Source: Rhynchopus euleeides
Taxonomy: Eukaryota; Euglenozoa; Diplonemea; Diplonemida; Diplonemidae
Length of the DNA stretch: 64,000 bases
Direction of reading: 5' to 3'
Assembly: GCA_963210315.1 (NCBI GenBank)
Contig: OY723261.1
Span: forward strand, 868,001-932,000
Part shown: piece after piece, positions 23,475 through 33,656 of the stretch
Numbering within the stretch: the stretch's first letter is position 1
Layout: every line of letters begins with the position of its first letter
The notes under the pieces: model-generated
The model's database searches: none
What the model was told of the DNA's origin: nothing
The model's input: only the letters and a program-made list of their open reading frames with translations
Made by a program: the position numbers and the translations under genes

Positions 23475-25419
23475 TGTTGTTAGCCCCCATTTAAAACTTT
23501 ACGTTTTAAACATTTTAAATGTTTTAAATTAAAACGCGTTTTAAATTAATTTAAAACGGAGTTTAAAACGGGGGTTAAACAGGGCGTTTCTGTGGTGTTT
23601 TCACACCCAAAAAAAAAATTTCGGCCAAAAAAAATTTCCATGCCCCCTGAGGCCCCCCAGCTCATATTCTGGGTGATTATTCCTGCATTCCTGTCACAGC
23701 GGACACATTATTGGTGGAAAATAGGTGGCACTGACGTTGTGGTGAGGGTTGCATCAATCGCACCGGCATCAGTTGGCACACCCCCTCCGTTGTTCTCAGG
23801 AATAATGCAGTTTGACATCAGCATATTTCTGGAGTGTCGAATCTTCATCTTGCATCACTCGATGTGCACCCTTTTGAGCTGAATCCATGATACAAAGTCG
23901 CAGGTTGAAGGCCGGATCACCATGATGGGGGTGGCAATGGACCCAGCGAACTCCACCAGCTCCTTGGACAGTCCTGGAAGCACCTTCTGGAAAAGTTGCA
24001 CAGTTCCAGTTGCCACCTGGAGCCTACCTTTGGCCTGCCCCTCTTTGAGAGGAGCATATCTGTATTCTCTTTACTCTCCTATGGATGCCCGACTTCTCTG
24101 ATCGAGAGAAGCCTACAAAAGGCGATGTATTCTTTGCCTCCAACTTTCACTTTTGCAGAACGGATCCCGATGAACTCCAAACAGGAAGTGCAGCCAGCTT
24201 CATCACGGCTGTGTTCAACAAGACAGCCAGGTGATGTTGTTGCTGTCAGAACGATGGTTGCAGCACTCGGCTGCGCCCCACCTGGGGTTGCTCTGGCTGT
24301 TGCCAAGCTAGTGTTTGGGACAATTATTGATCACCTAGCCATTCTCTCGGCACCCTAATGATCGTGGGTAGGCAGCAGGAACCTGCACTCTGGGGGGACA
24401 TCATCGATGAGTTTCTTTGAAGAAACCGGCGGCTACCGCTGGAGTTAAGGTCCGAAGGGGTCAGTACCACGGGCGCCACACCGCTCGTGTTGGGCATCGG
24501 GTTTCGGTGAAGGCGGGGGCGCTGAGAAAGCGAAATGTACGTAACAAGCAATGATCAACCATACACCAGCAAGTCAAACAGGCACCACCGTTGGATCGTT
24601 CGTGCACCCGAGTCTGTACTGTACCATCCTGAATCTTTTCTGGGTGATTGTCAACGATGAGGGCATGAGCTTGCGTCAGGGTGAGCAGAGGAACGGGTTG
24701 AGGCCAGGGTGAATGGAGGGTGAAAAGTAGCCCACTTCACCAGGAGGCGAATTTTCGCAGAAAGCCCTGCCACACAGCTGTGTTTGCCTGATCATGCTCA
24801 AAAGGCCTGCAATAGGCTATTTCACACAGGGAATTTGTTCACCCATTTGGGACCCCCAGGGAGCCTCAAAATTGGATTTTTTTGCCGAAGATGGCCTCAG
24901 ATGGCCCAAAACGACCAATTTTGGGTTCCAGAAAAAAAATCGAAAAGTCTCCCCCTATATTTTGCAGGGGTTTTTGCCGTTTTAAACCCCGTTTTAAATA
25001 CCGTATACGTAAATATTATGGAACGTAAATATTATGGAACGGGCCCATTTTTGGCCGGTCCGTTCCATAATATTTACGTTCCATAATATTTACAGGGCCA
25101 GTTGGGGACTCGGTGGTGAGGACGGCTTGCGTCAGGAATCGCGCGAAAAGTGCACGAGTAGGTCCCGTCAGGGACTCTGTATGCCGTCCGATCACCTGGT
25201 CCAAGTCCCCGAGTCGCAGAAAGCCCTGTAAATATTATGGAACGAAAAAAATCTGGAACGCCAACCCACCAGCGTTCCAAAATATTTACGTTCCATAATA
25301 TTTACGTTCCATAATATTTACGTTCCAAAATATTTACGTATACGGTAATTTAAAACGGCGTTTTAAACTTTAAAACGTTTAAAACGTTTAAAATGTTTAA
25401 AACTCGGTTTCTAACAACA
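23475..25419. mobile_element. Word-palindrome element P2 (TTTTAAA/CGTTTTAAA arms)
   Basis: A 1.9-kb element with ends TGTTGTTAG / CTAACAACA. Both arms are strings of TTTAAA-centred words: left about 23490-23580, right about 24978-25400. The right arm is interrupted by element P3. The interior (23600-24960) includes a degenerate minus-strand stretch with short peptide-like runs (one ORF 24079-24306) too broken to name. The segment 24845-24955 is a reversed relative of the repeat unit inside P1 (shared GGCCTCAGATG, CAATT and AAAAAATCGAAA blocks). No intact transposase; target duplication not clear. Confidence 0.6.
25001..25345. mobile_element. Nested element P3 (CCGTATACG ends, TA target)
   Basis: 345 bp inside the right arm of P2, flanked by TA at 24999-25000 and 25346-25347. 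Ends are CCGTATACGTAAATATT and its inverse, with further copies of the word GTAAATATTATGGAAC, so each arm folds on itself. Removing it with one TA restores GTTTTAAA-TA-ATTTAAAAC, close to the other P2 arm. Its terminus matches that of P5 (CCGTAnACG, then AAATATT and TGGA), so P3 and P5 belong to one family with TA target choice, as in Tc1/mariner-type MITEs. The central 130 nt are non-coding. Confidence 0.72.
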
Positions 25420-25876
25420 CTGGGGGGGGGGTTCGGCAATCCAAACAGGATGCATCGATGGAAGGATGTCTCTGATCGAGACAACCGTCAAATCCCAGGC
25501 ACACTGGGGATGTGGGTGATTCGTACCCCGACAACGGCATGGCATTGACATCTGATCGTCTGCGTGCTCTACACAACCCATCAATGATATCGCCTTGAAA
25601 CGAGCGACATCATTTTATTGCGGGCCTTCAGACTGATCTGACTGCTCCACTCCTGGCATATGTGTACTTCCTGGAAAGCGCAGCATGCGTCACCGATCGA
25701 TACGCACCTACCTGCATAACGTGTAATTTGCATATTTCAAAACACTACTGGCAGTGGGTGAGATTGAAGCGTGCCCTCAGCAAAAAATATTCTGTTATAC
25801 ATCAGAAATGGAGAAAAAGCGGCAATTGGAGGGGGTTTCGGGGGTAATGTGGGGGGGGGGGGGTTGTCGAGAAAGG
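25420..25876. other. Spacer between P2 and P4a
   Basis: About 460 bp without gene, repeat or clear motif, ending in a run of G just before P4a. Confidence 0.4.
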
Positions 25877-26466
25877 TACACGGTGGGATCTTGTAAATTT
25901 TACATGTATAACTACAAGTATATACATGTATTATACATGTATAATACTTGCATGTCAACTATTATACATGTATAATACATGTATATGCCTGAAATATACA
26001 TGTAAAATACATGTATATCAAGTAAAAATACATGTATGATACTTGCATGTCAACTATTATACATGTATTTTTACTTGATATACATGTATTTTACATGTAT
26101 ATTTCAGGCATTTACATGTATTTTACATGTATAATACTTGTCATGCAAGTATTATACATGTAAAATACTTGCATGACAAGTAAAATACTTGCATGCAAGT
26201 AAAATACATGTATTTTACTTGCATGCAAGTATTTTACTTGTCATGCAAGTATTATACATGTATTTTACTTGTCATGCAAGTATTTTACATGTATAATACT
26301 TGCATGACAAGTATTATACATGTAAAATACATGTAAATGCCTGAAATATACATGTAAAATACATGTATATCAAGTAAAAATACATGTATAATAGTTGACA
26401 TGCAAGTATTATACATGTATTTTTACTTGATATACATGTATTTTACATGTATATTTCAGGCATATA

Positions 26467-27276
26467 CCGTAAACGGAAATATTGTGGACCGTAATAAAGG
26501 TGAACCGTACTATAGGTGGACCGTAAAAAAGATGGAACAAATGGGATTTTTCCGGAACTTGGAACATTTTTACGGTCCACCTATTTTACGGTTGGGATCG
26601 TGGACTTGGCGGTTTTTTTTACGAGTTCCTTCGCGACGAAGTCGCGAAGGAACCAAGGAAATCGTACGACTGAAGCTGCAGGATTAACACCACAGGGCCT
26701 CAGCACAGAGTGTGCGCTCACCATCGTCCGGGAACTGTTCTCCCACAGTTACTGCAGGCTGTACTACACTAAAGGAGTACGATTTCCCTGAATTTTCCGG
26801 GCACTGATTCACGAATTCACATCTGGAGGGAGCCCGGTGGTCTCAGCTTCTGTCTGCGCGCCCTGCCGTACTGTGGCTGATTTTGTGGGCTCGTGCAGCA
26901 GGTTCTACTTTTACTTCTACCGGAATGCTCCTTGCATGGTACTACACTTCTCGAGGTGTGGTGGTGGGTGAGTCTCGAGGTGAGTGGTGGTGATCGTGCC
27001 TTTTCCACACGCAGGGAGGACTTACTTCTCTTGCTGGTGTTGGTTGCGGTGGTGGAGGGAGGGTCCAAAGCTGGGAGGTCGGGAGGCCTACGTGTGGGTG
27101 TCTGCGGCGTGGAGGCCGCAGTCCGCGCCCCGCAACCCACCAGCCCGCGGGCGAAAAACGCATTGTCTTTTCCATATTCAGTCCCAATAAATGGTGGACC
27201 GTAAAAAAGATGGAACGTTTGGCCTTTTTTTGGGAACTTGGAACATTTTTACGGTCCACCCTTTTTCCGTTTACGG
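26467..27276. mobile_element. Nested element P5 (CCGTAAACGG ends, TA duplication)
   Basis: 810 bp inserted in P4 copy A. Ends CCGTAAACGG / CCGTTTACGG, TA at 26465-26466 and 27277-27278. The uninterrupted site is present in P4 copy B near 52078-52100 (GGCATATACATGTATTATAC), where only one TA stands, so the TA duplication is shown directly. Each end also forms its own long hairpin (GTGGACCGTAAAAAAGATGG pairing with ACATTTTTACGGTCCACC). The interior carries a 13-bp hairpin at 26624-26652 and the small inverted-repeat unit P6. No transposase. Confidence 0.8.
26656..26787. repeat. P6: 132-bp unit with 11-bp inverted ends, inside P5
   Basis: GGAAATCGTAC at 26656-26666 is mirrored by GTACGATTTCC at 26777-26787. 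If it is an insertion it is a third nesting level (P6 in P5 in P4). No target duplication could be made out, so it may instead be part of P5. Confidence 0.4.
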
Positions 27277-27383
27277 TACATGTATTATACATGTATAATA
27301 GTTGACATGCAAGTATTATACATGTATAATACATGTATATACTTGTAGTTATACATGTAAAATTTACAAGATCCCACCGTGTA

Positions 27384-29802
27384 AGATAGAGTGGAGTACG
27401 AACACCCCTTGGGCTGACGAGGAACACGCAGCATGCCAAAAATGACGTGCCACGAAGGACACAGGGCACCAAGCATACAAAAAAACTACAGGGAGTGTGA
27501 CATTTGGGCGCGTGTATAAGCTCGAGAGCCAGGGAATGCTCGCACTAAAATTATACGAGAGAGATTTGCTTGCTGAGATATTCTCTTCCGGAGACTGCGC
27601 GCTAATTTTTTGGCAAGTTTTTTGTTTGTGCTAGCCCCCCTCCCTCCCCCCCCCCCCCCGAACTCTTCTCGTTGGAACAAATGCAGGCAGCACCCACCCT
27701 GTAAAATTCCAATAAACTTCACTTGTCGCACTGGAATCACTTCCTTCTTGCAGGAGCAGGGGCTTGCAGGATTCCATTTTGCATGCGGACTGGAGGGGTA
27801 TTTTTTCTGCTTTATTTTCATGACTTTATGGCTTATTCGTTCAGACATGGCAGGCACCGGGAAAACACCGAGAGAAAGGCGCTGTCGCATCAGCAGTCCG
27901 TGCTGCAATTGCTACGAGATACGACTGGCACGCATCAGTATTATGCAGTGGTCTTGAGAACATTGCTGCAAACATGGCCGGAACCTATTGACGCGTTCCC
28001 TTTCCTTTCAAGAGTCGCTTATTGATGGCGGGTTCACCCGGAGCCTCAGAGCGACAGTGATTCTGCTGTTCGGACCACCCCAGGTAAACAACACAAGATT
28101 TTGGAAGAACCAAAAACTTGAAAACCAATCACAGCTTTCCCTTTAGCCTCCGACCATCATCATGAGCTTGGACTGCACAGACTCGAGATACTTACGATAC
28201 AGTACCCGCCACCCCCCCCCCATTCCCCACTCCCCTGAGGCACTTTACCCAACCACTCAACCACTCTTCGCTGACCGTCCATCAAGAAAGAGAGCGGGTA
28301 AACAATAGAGAAGTGGGAGGGAGGAGGGCGGGGGGGGGGGTGGGGTCGGGGGGCACAAACCCCCCCATCCCACCCCACCCCCCCCCCGCCGTCCCCCCAT
28401 CAACCAGTGATTTCCAAGAAATTGATGATGCCGTTTTAAAAAACCAAATCGAACTTCACCCCAAGGCAGCCCGACTTCTCTCACCCTCCGTCCTCATTGT
28501 TGAAACGATTTGGCCGTACTCGCAGACCTCCTGGTGAGAAGGACGCGGGTGTTTCGGGTTCGAGCCGCACACCTTTTTTTTTTTTGGGGGGGGGGGGGGC
28601 GCAACTAGCGGATATGCCCAGGTTGCACGGATTGTTCGCCACGAGACCAGCATGTCCCCACCACTTTGTGCTCCTTCACATTCCTCTGGAGGAAGAAGTG
28701 AAAAGAAGACCGGATGGCGTGAAATGTATCGGCCCCGCCAGAACTCAAGACAGTACGGCATCGGGAGGGTCGCAGGACGAATGGCCATGCGGCCTTCGCC
28801 CTTTGTGGAGAAAAGCCTTCGCATCATGGGTAAACCAGATTTGCGTCGCGGGAGGAACAGGAAGCAGGGGGTGGGTCGCACGTTTTGCAAAGACCCCGCC
28901 AGAAGACACCATCCTGTAAAGTTAGGAACAAAGTAAACGTTACCGGGGGGGATGGGGGGGGGGGGGTTCAACAAGAGAGGGCACGTTGCTTGCTAGCAAT
29001 GTTGCTGGTATCGACAACCACACTATGGTTCCTGACGTACGGGACAACCAGGGAAGTGATCACAATAATTCAAAATGGGACCCGACAAAAGAGAAGTTCC
29101 GACCAGTTTTATGAGTGGATGGGGCGATGAAAATAAAATAGGAAATGTTAACGTTCTGGAGGGAGGGGGGGAGAGGACTGGTCAAGAGTCAAAAAGTCGG
29201 GAGATAAGAGGTCTTTGTATTCTGCTGCGGCCTTGCTGACCAGGGCTTCGATTGGGCAAGAGGGTTGGGCAGGTGAACCTCAAGCTCGCGTTCTGCTTTA
29301 CGTGTGGACCGAGCATGCGCAGGGCATACGCCACTTTGTGAGTATTGTTTACGAGGGAGGGAGGGGTGGGGGTGGGGGGGGGGGGTGGATGGGTGAAAGA
29401 GAGCAACAAAGAGAGCTCCCCTCCCCATCTGAGTGTCAGCTCTGATGATCAGCACCTCGGCGACACAGAACGTCCCGGGTCCTCGGCAACTACGAAGGAC
29501 CAACAAGACGCACCCAGCCACCACCACCACCACCACCCCCACCCCGTTCCCTCATTGGTGGGAGGAGAGATTTGAAGGGCGGTGGGGGAGGGGGGGATGT
29601 CAAAAAACAGTAAAGCACGTTAAAACACCACAAACCAATCCAATCTGCAGGGGGGGGAGACAAAGGAGATACGGTTGCGCGTGTGGGTAAGAGAGAAGGA
29701 CCAGAGAAGTGTGTGTGTGTGGGAGGAAGGGGGGGGGGGGTGGAGTGGGGGTATTGATTATGTCGAGAAAGGGATGAGGCCCAAAAAAATGCAACCTCTC
29801 GT
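27384..29802. other. Gene desert between P4a and the retroelement
   Basis: 2.4 kb with G/C runs (27640-27660, 28329-28388, 28568-28600, 29365-29387) and ORFs that follow the runs. No supported gene. Confidence 0.5.
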
Positions 29803-30092
29803 CACGGCTTCTCTAAGCTCTGACTAGGAACTCGGCCCCTGAGCCAGATTTCACCCCCACCCCCACTTAGACTAAGCCCTTAACTTTCGACCCCCTAAAA
29901 ATTAAGGGCTTAATTTCTTACTAAGGGCTTACTCAGGGAATACTAAGCCCTTAGTAAGGGCTTAGTATTTTACTCGAATTCTCACAGGAGCGACGGCTTC
30001 ACAGGAGTGGGCCCGGGTGTTCCGGGAGCATCGCGGCCCGGGGGCGAACGTGCCCGCCTCGCGGAAGGGGGCGATGACCGCAGCCGCCCGGG

Positions 30093-31799
30093 TTGCGCAC
30101 ACCGACTCGCGGGAAGAGCGGCCCAGCGGGCGCTCCCGCCCGCTCAAGCGGAGGCCCAGCACCTCCCGCGACCGCCCGGGCGGAAACAGGCCATGGAGGA
30201 AGGAGCCTCTTTTTCGCGGGGCCGGACAGCCCCAGCACAGACGCTGAGGGGGGCCCCTGGCGCCACGCCGTCCAGGGGGGGCCGGGCCCCTGGACCGGCG
30301 GCGCAACCAGGCGTAGGGTCGAGAACAATCCCCTGCCCGAGGTATGGTACGGACGTAGGGTCGACGACAGTCCCCTGTCCCCGAGCACAACCGGACGAAG
30401 GGTCGATTACAATCCCCTGTCCAAGGTATGGGACGCATCCGGGCGTAGGGTGGAGACCAATCCCCTGCCCGAGGTATGGCAGAGACGTAGGGTTGACAGA
30501 AGTCCCCTCTCACAAAGCGCAGCCGGACGTAGGGTCGACTGCGGTCCCCTGTCCGAGGCAGAGCGAGGACGAAGGGTCGATGGTCATCCCCTGTCCCGCA
30601 ACGAGAAACAGCCCGCCGACGATCTCCTCCCCGGGCACACAGGTGAAGGAGGTCGGGTCGACAACAGTCCCCTCTCCACAGAGGATTCCCCAGAGGGGAG
30701 GCATCGCAGGGCGCCTCAGAAGCCCTCTGTTCCAGCGTGCCACGCAGGCCGAGGGGCGCCGTGGCAGGGCCCCGACTCCACTCCCACCCCCAGACATCAG
30801 GGATGTGACGCCCCCACGGGGTCCTCAAGACGCGAACCGGGACCCACGGGAGCCTGTGAGGTGGACGCGGGCCAAGCGCGCCAGGCTGGAGGACAAGCTG
30901 TTCTCGTTCCGCGACGGACGCAGCCTAGCGGGAGCTCTGCGAAATGCGACGGGGTGGGAGGACATTCCGCGGCTAGCACTGGCCGCACACACAGCAGGGG
31001 AGAAAGACCGGCTGTGGGCCTCATTCGAGGAGTTTCGGGGCGGACTGAGTGCGGGCACGCCGAGCGACGAGGCGGTGCTGCGCTACGTCTGGACGCGCCT
31101 GGCAGCATATCATGCAGGACTGCGAAGACATACCTCGAGCGGCTGGCGGCGATCGCGATAGAGCGGGGCGAACGTGGGACCCGCACGCGCCGCCTCCAAA
31201 ACGCCAAGAAGGCGCTCCGGCGCCTCAGCACCCTCATCCGGCCCAGACAGGCCCCCCCTGTGGCGACGGCGCAAGTGCACGAGGCGCTGGGGGCACTCCA
31301 GGGGCGGGCGCGGGTGCTACTCGCGCTGTGCTGGGTGACGAGATGTCGGGTGCCGGACCTGCGGTTTGTGACGCGGGCGGACTGGCGGGAGATCGATGGG
31401 GATTCGCGTGCGACGTCGGCGGCGGTGTACGCGAAGGAGAAGCAAGCCCTCGAGTGGAGGCCAGAGATCTTCCTCCCCGCGGGCCCCATCACGGCGATCG
31501 TGGTGGAGTATATGCGCACAGTGGCCCCCTCCAGCACGGAACTGATCTTCGGGGGGAACTCCACAAAATATGCGGGGTTGAAGAAGGCGATCCTCGCGGC
31601 CCTGCCGGAAGGCTCCTGGCTCCACTCCTCAAGGAGAGGCGCGATCCAAGAGGTGCAGAAGGACGGAGTACCTCGACCGCTGCTGAAGCGTCTCCTCCGA
31701 CACGGCAAGGACGCGGAGGACACGACGGCGAGATACCTCACCACCACGAACGACCACCAAAGGAAGACGGAAGCGGAGCTCCTCCGCGCGCTACAATGA
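30093..31799 (+). CDS. Retroelement part: tandem-repeat region and tyrosine recombinase
   Basis: The frame carries about seven copies of a 42-nt repeat (30310-30650) coding for units like GRRVDNSPLS; the DNA is open in more than one frame there. The last 230 residues look like a tyrosine recombinase: ALCWVTRCRVPDL (first Arg), HSSRRG (His-x-x-Arg), LLRHG and the nucleophile region TTARYLTT, in the right order and spacing. It would integrate the circular cDNA without an endonuclease. The frame ends in an ATGA overlap with the start of the RT frame at 31796, which suggests coupled translation. Whether the repeat zone is the Gag equivalent is unknown. Confidence 0.75.
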   Translation: MRTPTRGKSGPAGAPARSSGGPAPPATARAETGHGGRSLFFAGPDSPSTDAEGGPWRHAVQGGPGPWTGGATRRRVENNPLPEVWYGRRVDDSPLSPSTTGRRVDYNPLSKVWDASGRRVETNPLPEVWQRRRVDRSPLSQSAAGRRVDCGPLSEAERGRRVDGHPLSRNEKQPADDLLPGHTGEGGRVDNSPLSTEDSPEGRHRRAPQKPSVPACHAGRGAPWQGPDSTPTPRHQGCDAPTGSSRREPGPTGACEVDAGQARQAGGQAVLVPRRTQPSGSSAKCDGVGGHSAASTGRTHSRGERPAVGLIRGVSGRTECGHAERRGGAALRLDAPGSISCRTAKTYLERLAAIAIERGERGTRTRRLQNAKKALRRLSTLIRPRQAPPVATAQVHEALGALQGRARVLLALCWVTRCRVPDLRFVTRADWREIDGDSRATSAAVYAKEKQALEWRPEIFLPAGPITAIVVEYMRTVAPSSTELIFGGNSTKYAGLKKAILAALPEGSWLHSSRRGAIQEVQKDGVPRPLLKRLLRHGKDAEDTTARYLTTTNDHQRKTEAELLRALQ

Positions 31800-33624
31800 G
31801 CGACGCCGGCGAGGGGCCCTGCTGGGATTTTCTGATGAGCGGGGTGGGCTACGCGGATGAGCCGGGTGTGATCGGTCTGGAGGATCCCGACTACGACTTG
31901 GACGAGTTTGAAATACTGGGCAGGCGACCGCCATCCCGCTCCTCGGAGAGGCTCGATAATTTTCCGTCCGGGTGCCTGGAGTACGACAAGCTGCGCACCT
32001 ACGCGGATGAGCTGGGGGTGTCACCGGATTTCCTGGACTGGTGTACGGAGGGGGGGTTGATTGCGAGGCACCTGACATCGGCAGTCCCTCTCCCTGGGCC
32101 CACATCAGACCTGAAGCCGAGCTTTGTGGTGCAGTGTATTTCGGCGAGGGTCCTCCGCCTGCTCGGACGCGGAGATCCCAAGCGGGGCGTGGTGCGCATG
32201 TTTGACATTGCGAAGGCGGACCCCTGTGTGCGCCGCCTCATCCTTGACGGCCGCCCGGTGAACCGCCGCCTCCCGAAACCCCCGAAGTTTCGGCTCCCCA
32301 CGGTGCATGAGATTGCGAGGGCCCTCCGCGACACAGACGCTTGCATGGCGCAGGTCATCGACATCCGGGGATTTTTTCACCAGTTCCCTTTGTCCGAGGG
32401 GGTATCCTCCTTTTTCTCCGTGCGGGTCGCCCAGCGATGGTATGCGTGGACACGCCTCCCGATGGGCTACTCCTACGCGCCCTGGATAGCGCAGTCCACG
32501 GCGCAGCTGTTCCTCGGGGGTCTTGTGGAGGTGACGGCGGCGGCGGTATATCTGGACGACATCCTGGTGTGGGGCACCTCGGCGGTGGAGGTCGCGGCAA
32601 GGGCGGCATACGTCCGGGACCGGATTGTGCTGGCGGGCGGAGAGATCAACGCCCGGAAGAGATCGGAGGGGCCCCTGCCGCGCGTCACCTACCTGGGAGT
32701 CGAATTCGATGTCGCCACGGGACGCTACCGCTTCGGCTGCAGTTGGGGAGAAAAGGCCGTCGTTGCGGCGGTGTCCATCCTACGGGACGCTTCCCCTTCG
32801 GTGCGGTCCTGCTGGAAGCTGTTCGGCATAGCCTTCCGGGTGGCGCACGTCAGGCAGACCCGCCTGTGCGTACTCCGTGAGACCCTGTCAACGCTGCAGG
32901 GGGCCGCGCAGCGCCTGCACGAGGGGTCTCTGACGTGGGAGGACCCGTTCGTGCTGTCCCCCGCGACGCGGGACGAGCTCGCGGCGTGCGTCGACGCAAT
33001 GCGGGTGAACGACTGGCTCAGCCTACGGCGCGAGCACCCGAGGCTGGCCGACATGCGGTGTGGAGCGACGCGTCAACAACAGGCTGGGGAGCTGTGGTGT
33101 CCGTGCCTGGGGGTGCGGACTCGCAGGTGGCCCACGGGGTGTGGGCGCGCGAGGGGCAGTCCGGCGACATGTTTGTGCTGGAGCTCCTGGCGGCGGAGAA
33201 GGCGATCCGGCTGGCTCTGGACCTCGGCAGCCGCACCCCGCTGCTGGCGGTGGACAACCAGGCCGTCGAGTGTGTGCTGCGCAAGGGGCACAGCCGCGTG
33301 CGCTTTGCGAACGTTATCTTGCAGCGCATCTTTGGGATGCTTGGGGGACGCGACGCCGTGCTGGGGGTCCATTGGATCCCGACGGCGGACATGCCCGCGG
33401 ACAGCTGGTCGCGGGCGGGGTGTGTGGGTGCCACGCGGTGCGGGCGTGAAAGCGCTCACGTCGTGGAGCGGGAGAGCGGCTTCGCCGCCTCGAGCGAAGG
33501 GTCTGTCCCGGCTCTTCAGCTCTCCGCTCCCCGCACGCAGAATTCAACAACAGTGACAACAGACAGATTCCTATTCCCTCCCCTCCCCCATCAGCTGGAA
33601 CGGTTTTTCGAGCACCCCGGCTGA
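31796..33624 (+). CDS. Retroelement part: reverse transcriptase and RNase H region
   Basis: Begins at an ATG that overlaps the recombinase stop. After an acidic N-terminus (DYDLDEFEILG), the RT palm is clear: VIDIRGFFHQFPLSEG, RLPMGYSYAPWIAQ and the catalytic AAVYLDDILVWG. The RNase H part shows SDASTTGWGAVVS, ELLAAEKAI, LAVDNQAVECVL and WIPTADMPADSWSR, the usual Asp-Glu-Asp-Asp set, with the last block of the type seen in DIRS-order elements. The extent given covers both parts without deciding how they are joined in translation. Confidence 0.72.
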
Positions 33625-33656
33625 GCTCGGGCAGCTGCTCCTTTTTTCTCTAGTAT

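Larger units (their letters stand above)
25879..27381. mobile_element. Word-palindrome element P4, copy A (ACATGTA arms)
   Basis: A 1.5-kb AT-rich element in GC-rich surroundings. Its first and last roughly 105 nt are perfect inverted repeats beginning CACGGTGGGATCTTGTAAAT, flanked by TA on both sides (25877-25878 and 27382-27383). The left arm (to 26464) is almost wholly made of self-complementary words: ACATGTA, TTGCATGTCAAC, CTTGTCATGCAAG, CTTGCATGCAAG, GCCTGAAATATAC. It is interrupted at 26467-27276 by element P5. No ORF of its own. A second copy lies at 50801-52190. The perfect ends point to recent activity, with movement presumably supplied in trans. Confidence 0.78.

Noticed and set aside
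23996-24358. Plus-strand ORF of 120 codons inside P2
   Set aside because: It has no family resemblance, and the opposite strand holds an equally open but broken frame; treated as element interior.
25879-27381. Direct and inverted short repeats resembling a CRISPR-like array
   Set aside because: Repeats abut without unique spacers, are palindromic words, and the host is eukaryotic.
28490-28580. GGGTTCGAGCC followed by a long T run, a possible tRNA B box and Pol III terminator
   Set aside because: No T-stem or acceptor stem can be paired around it and no A box lies at a proper distance upstream.
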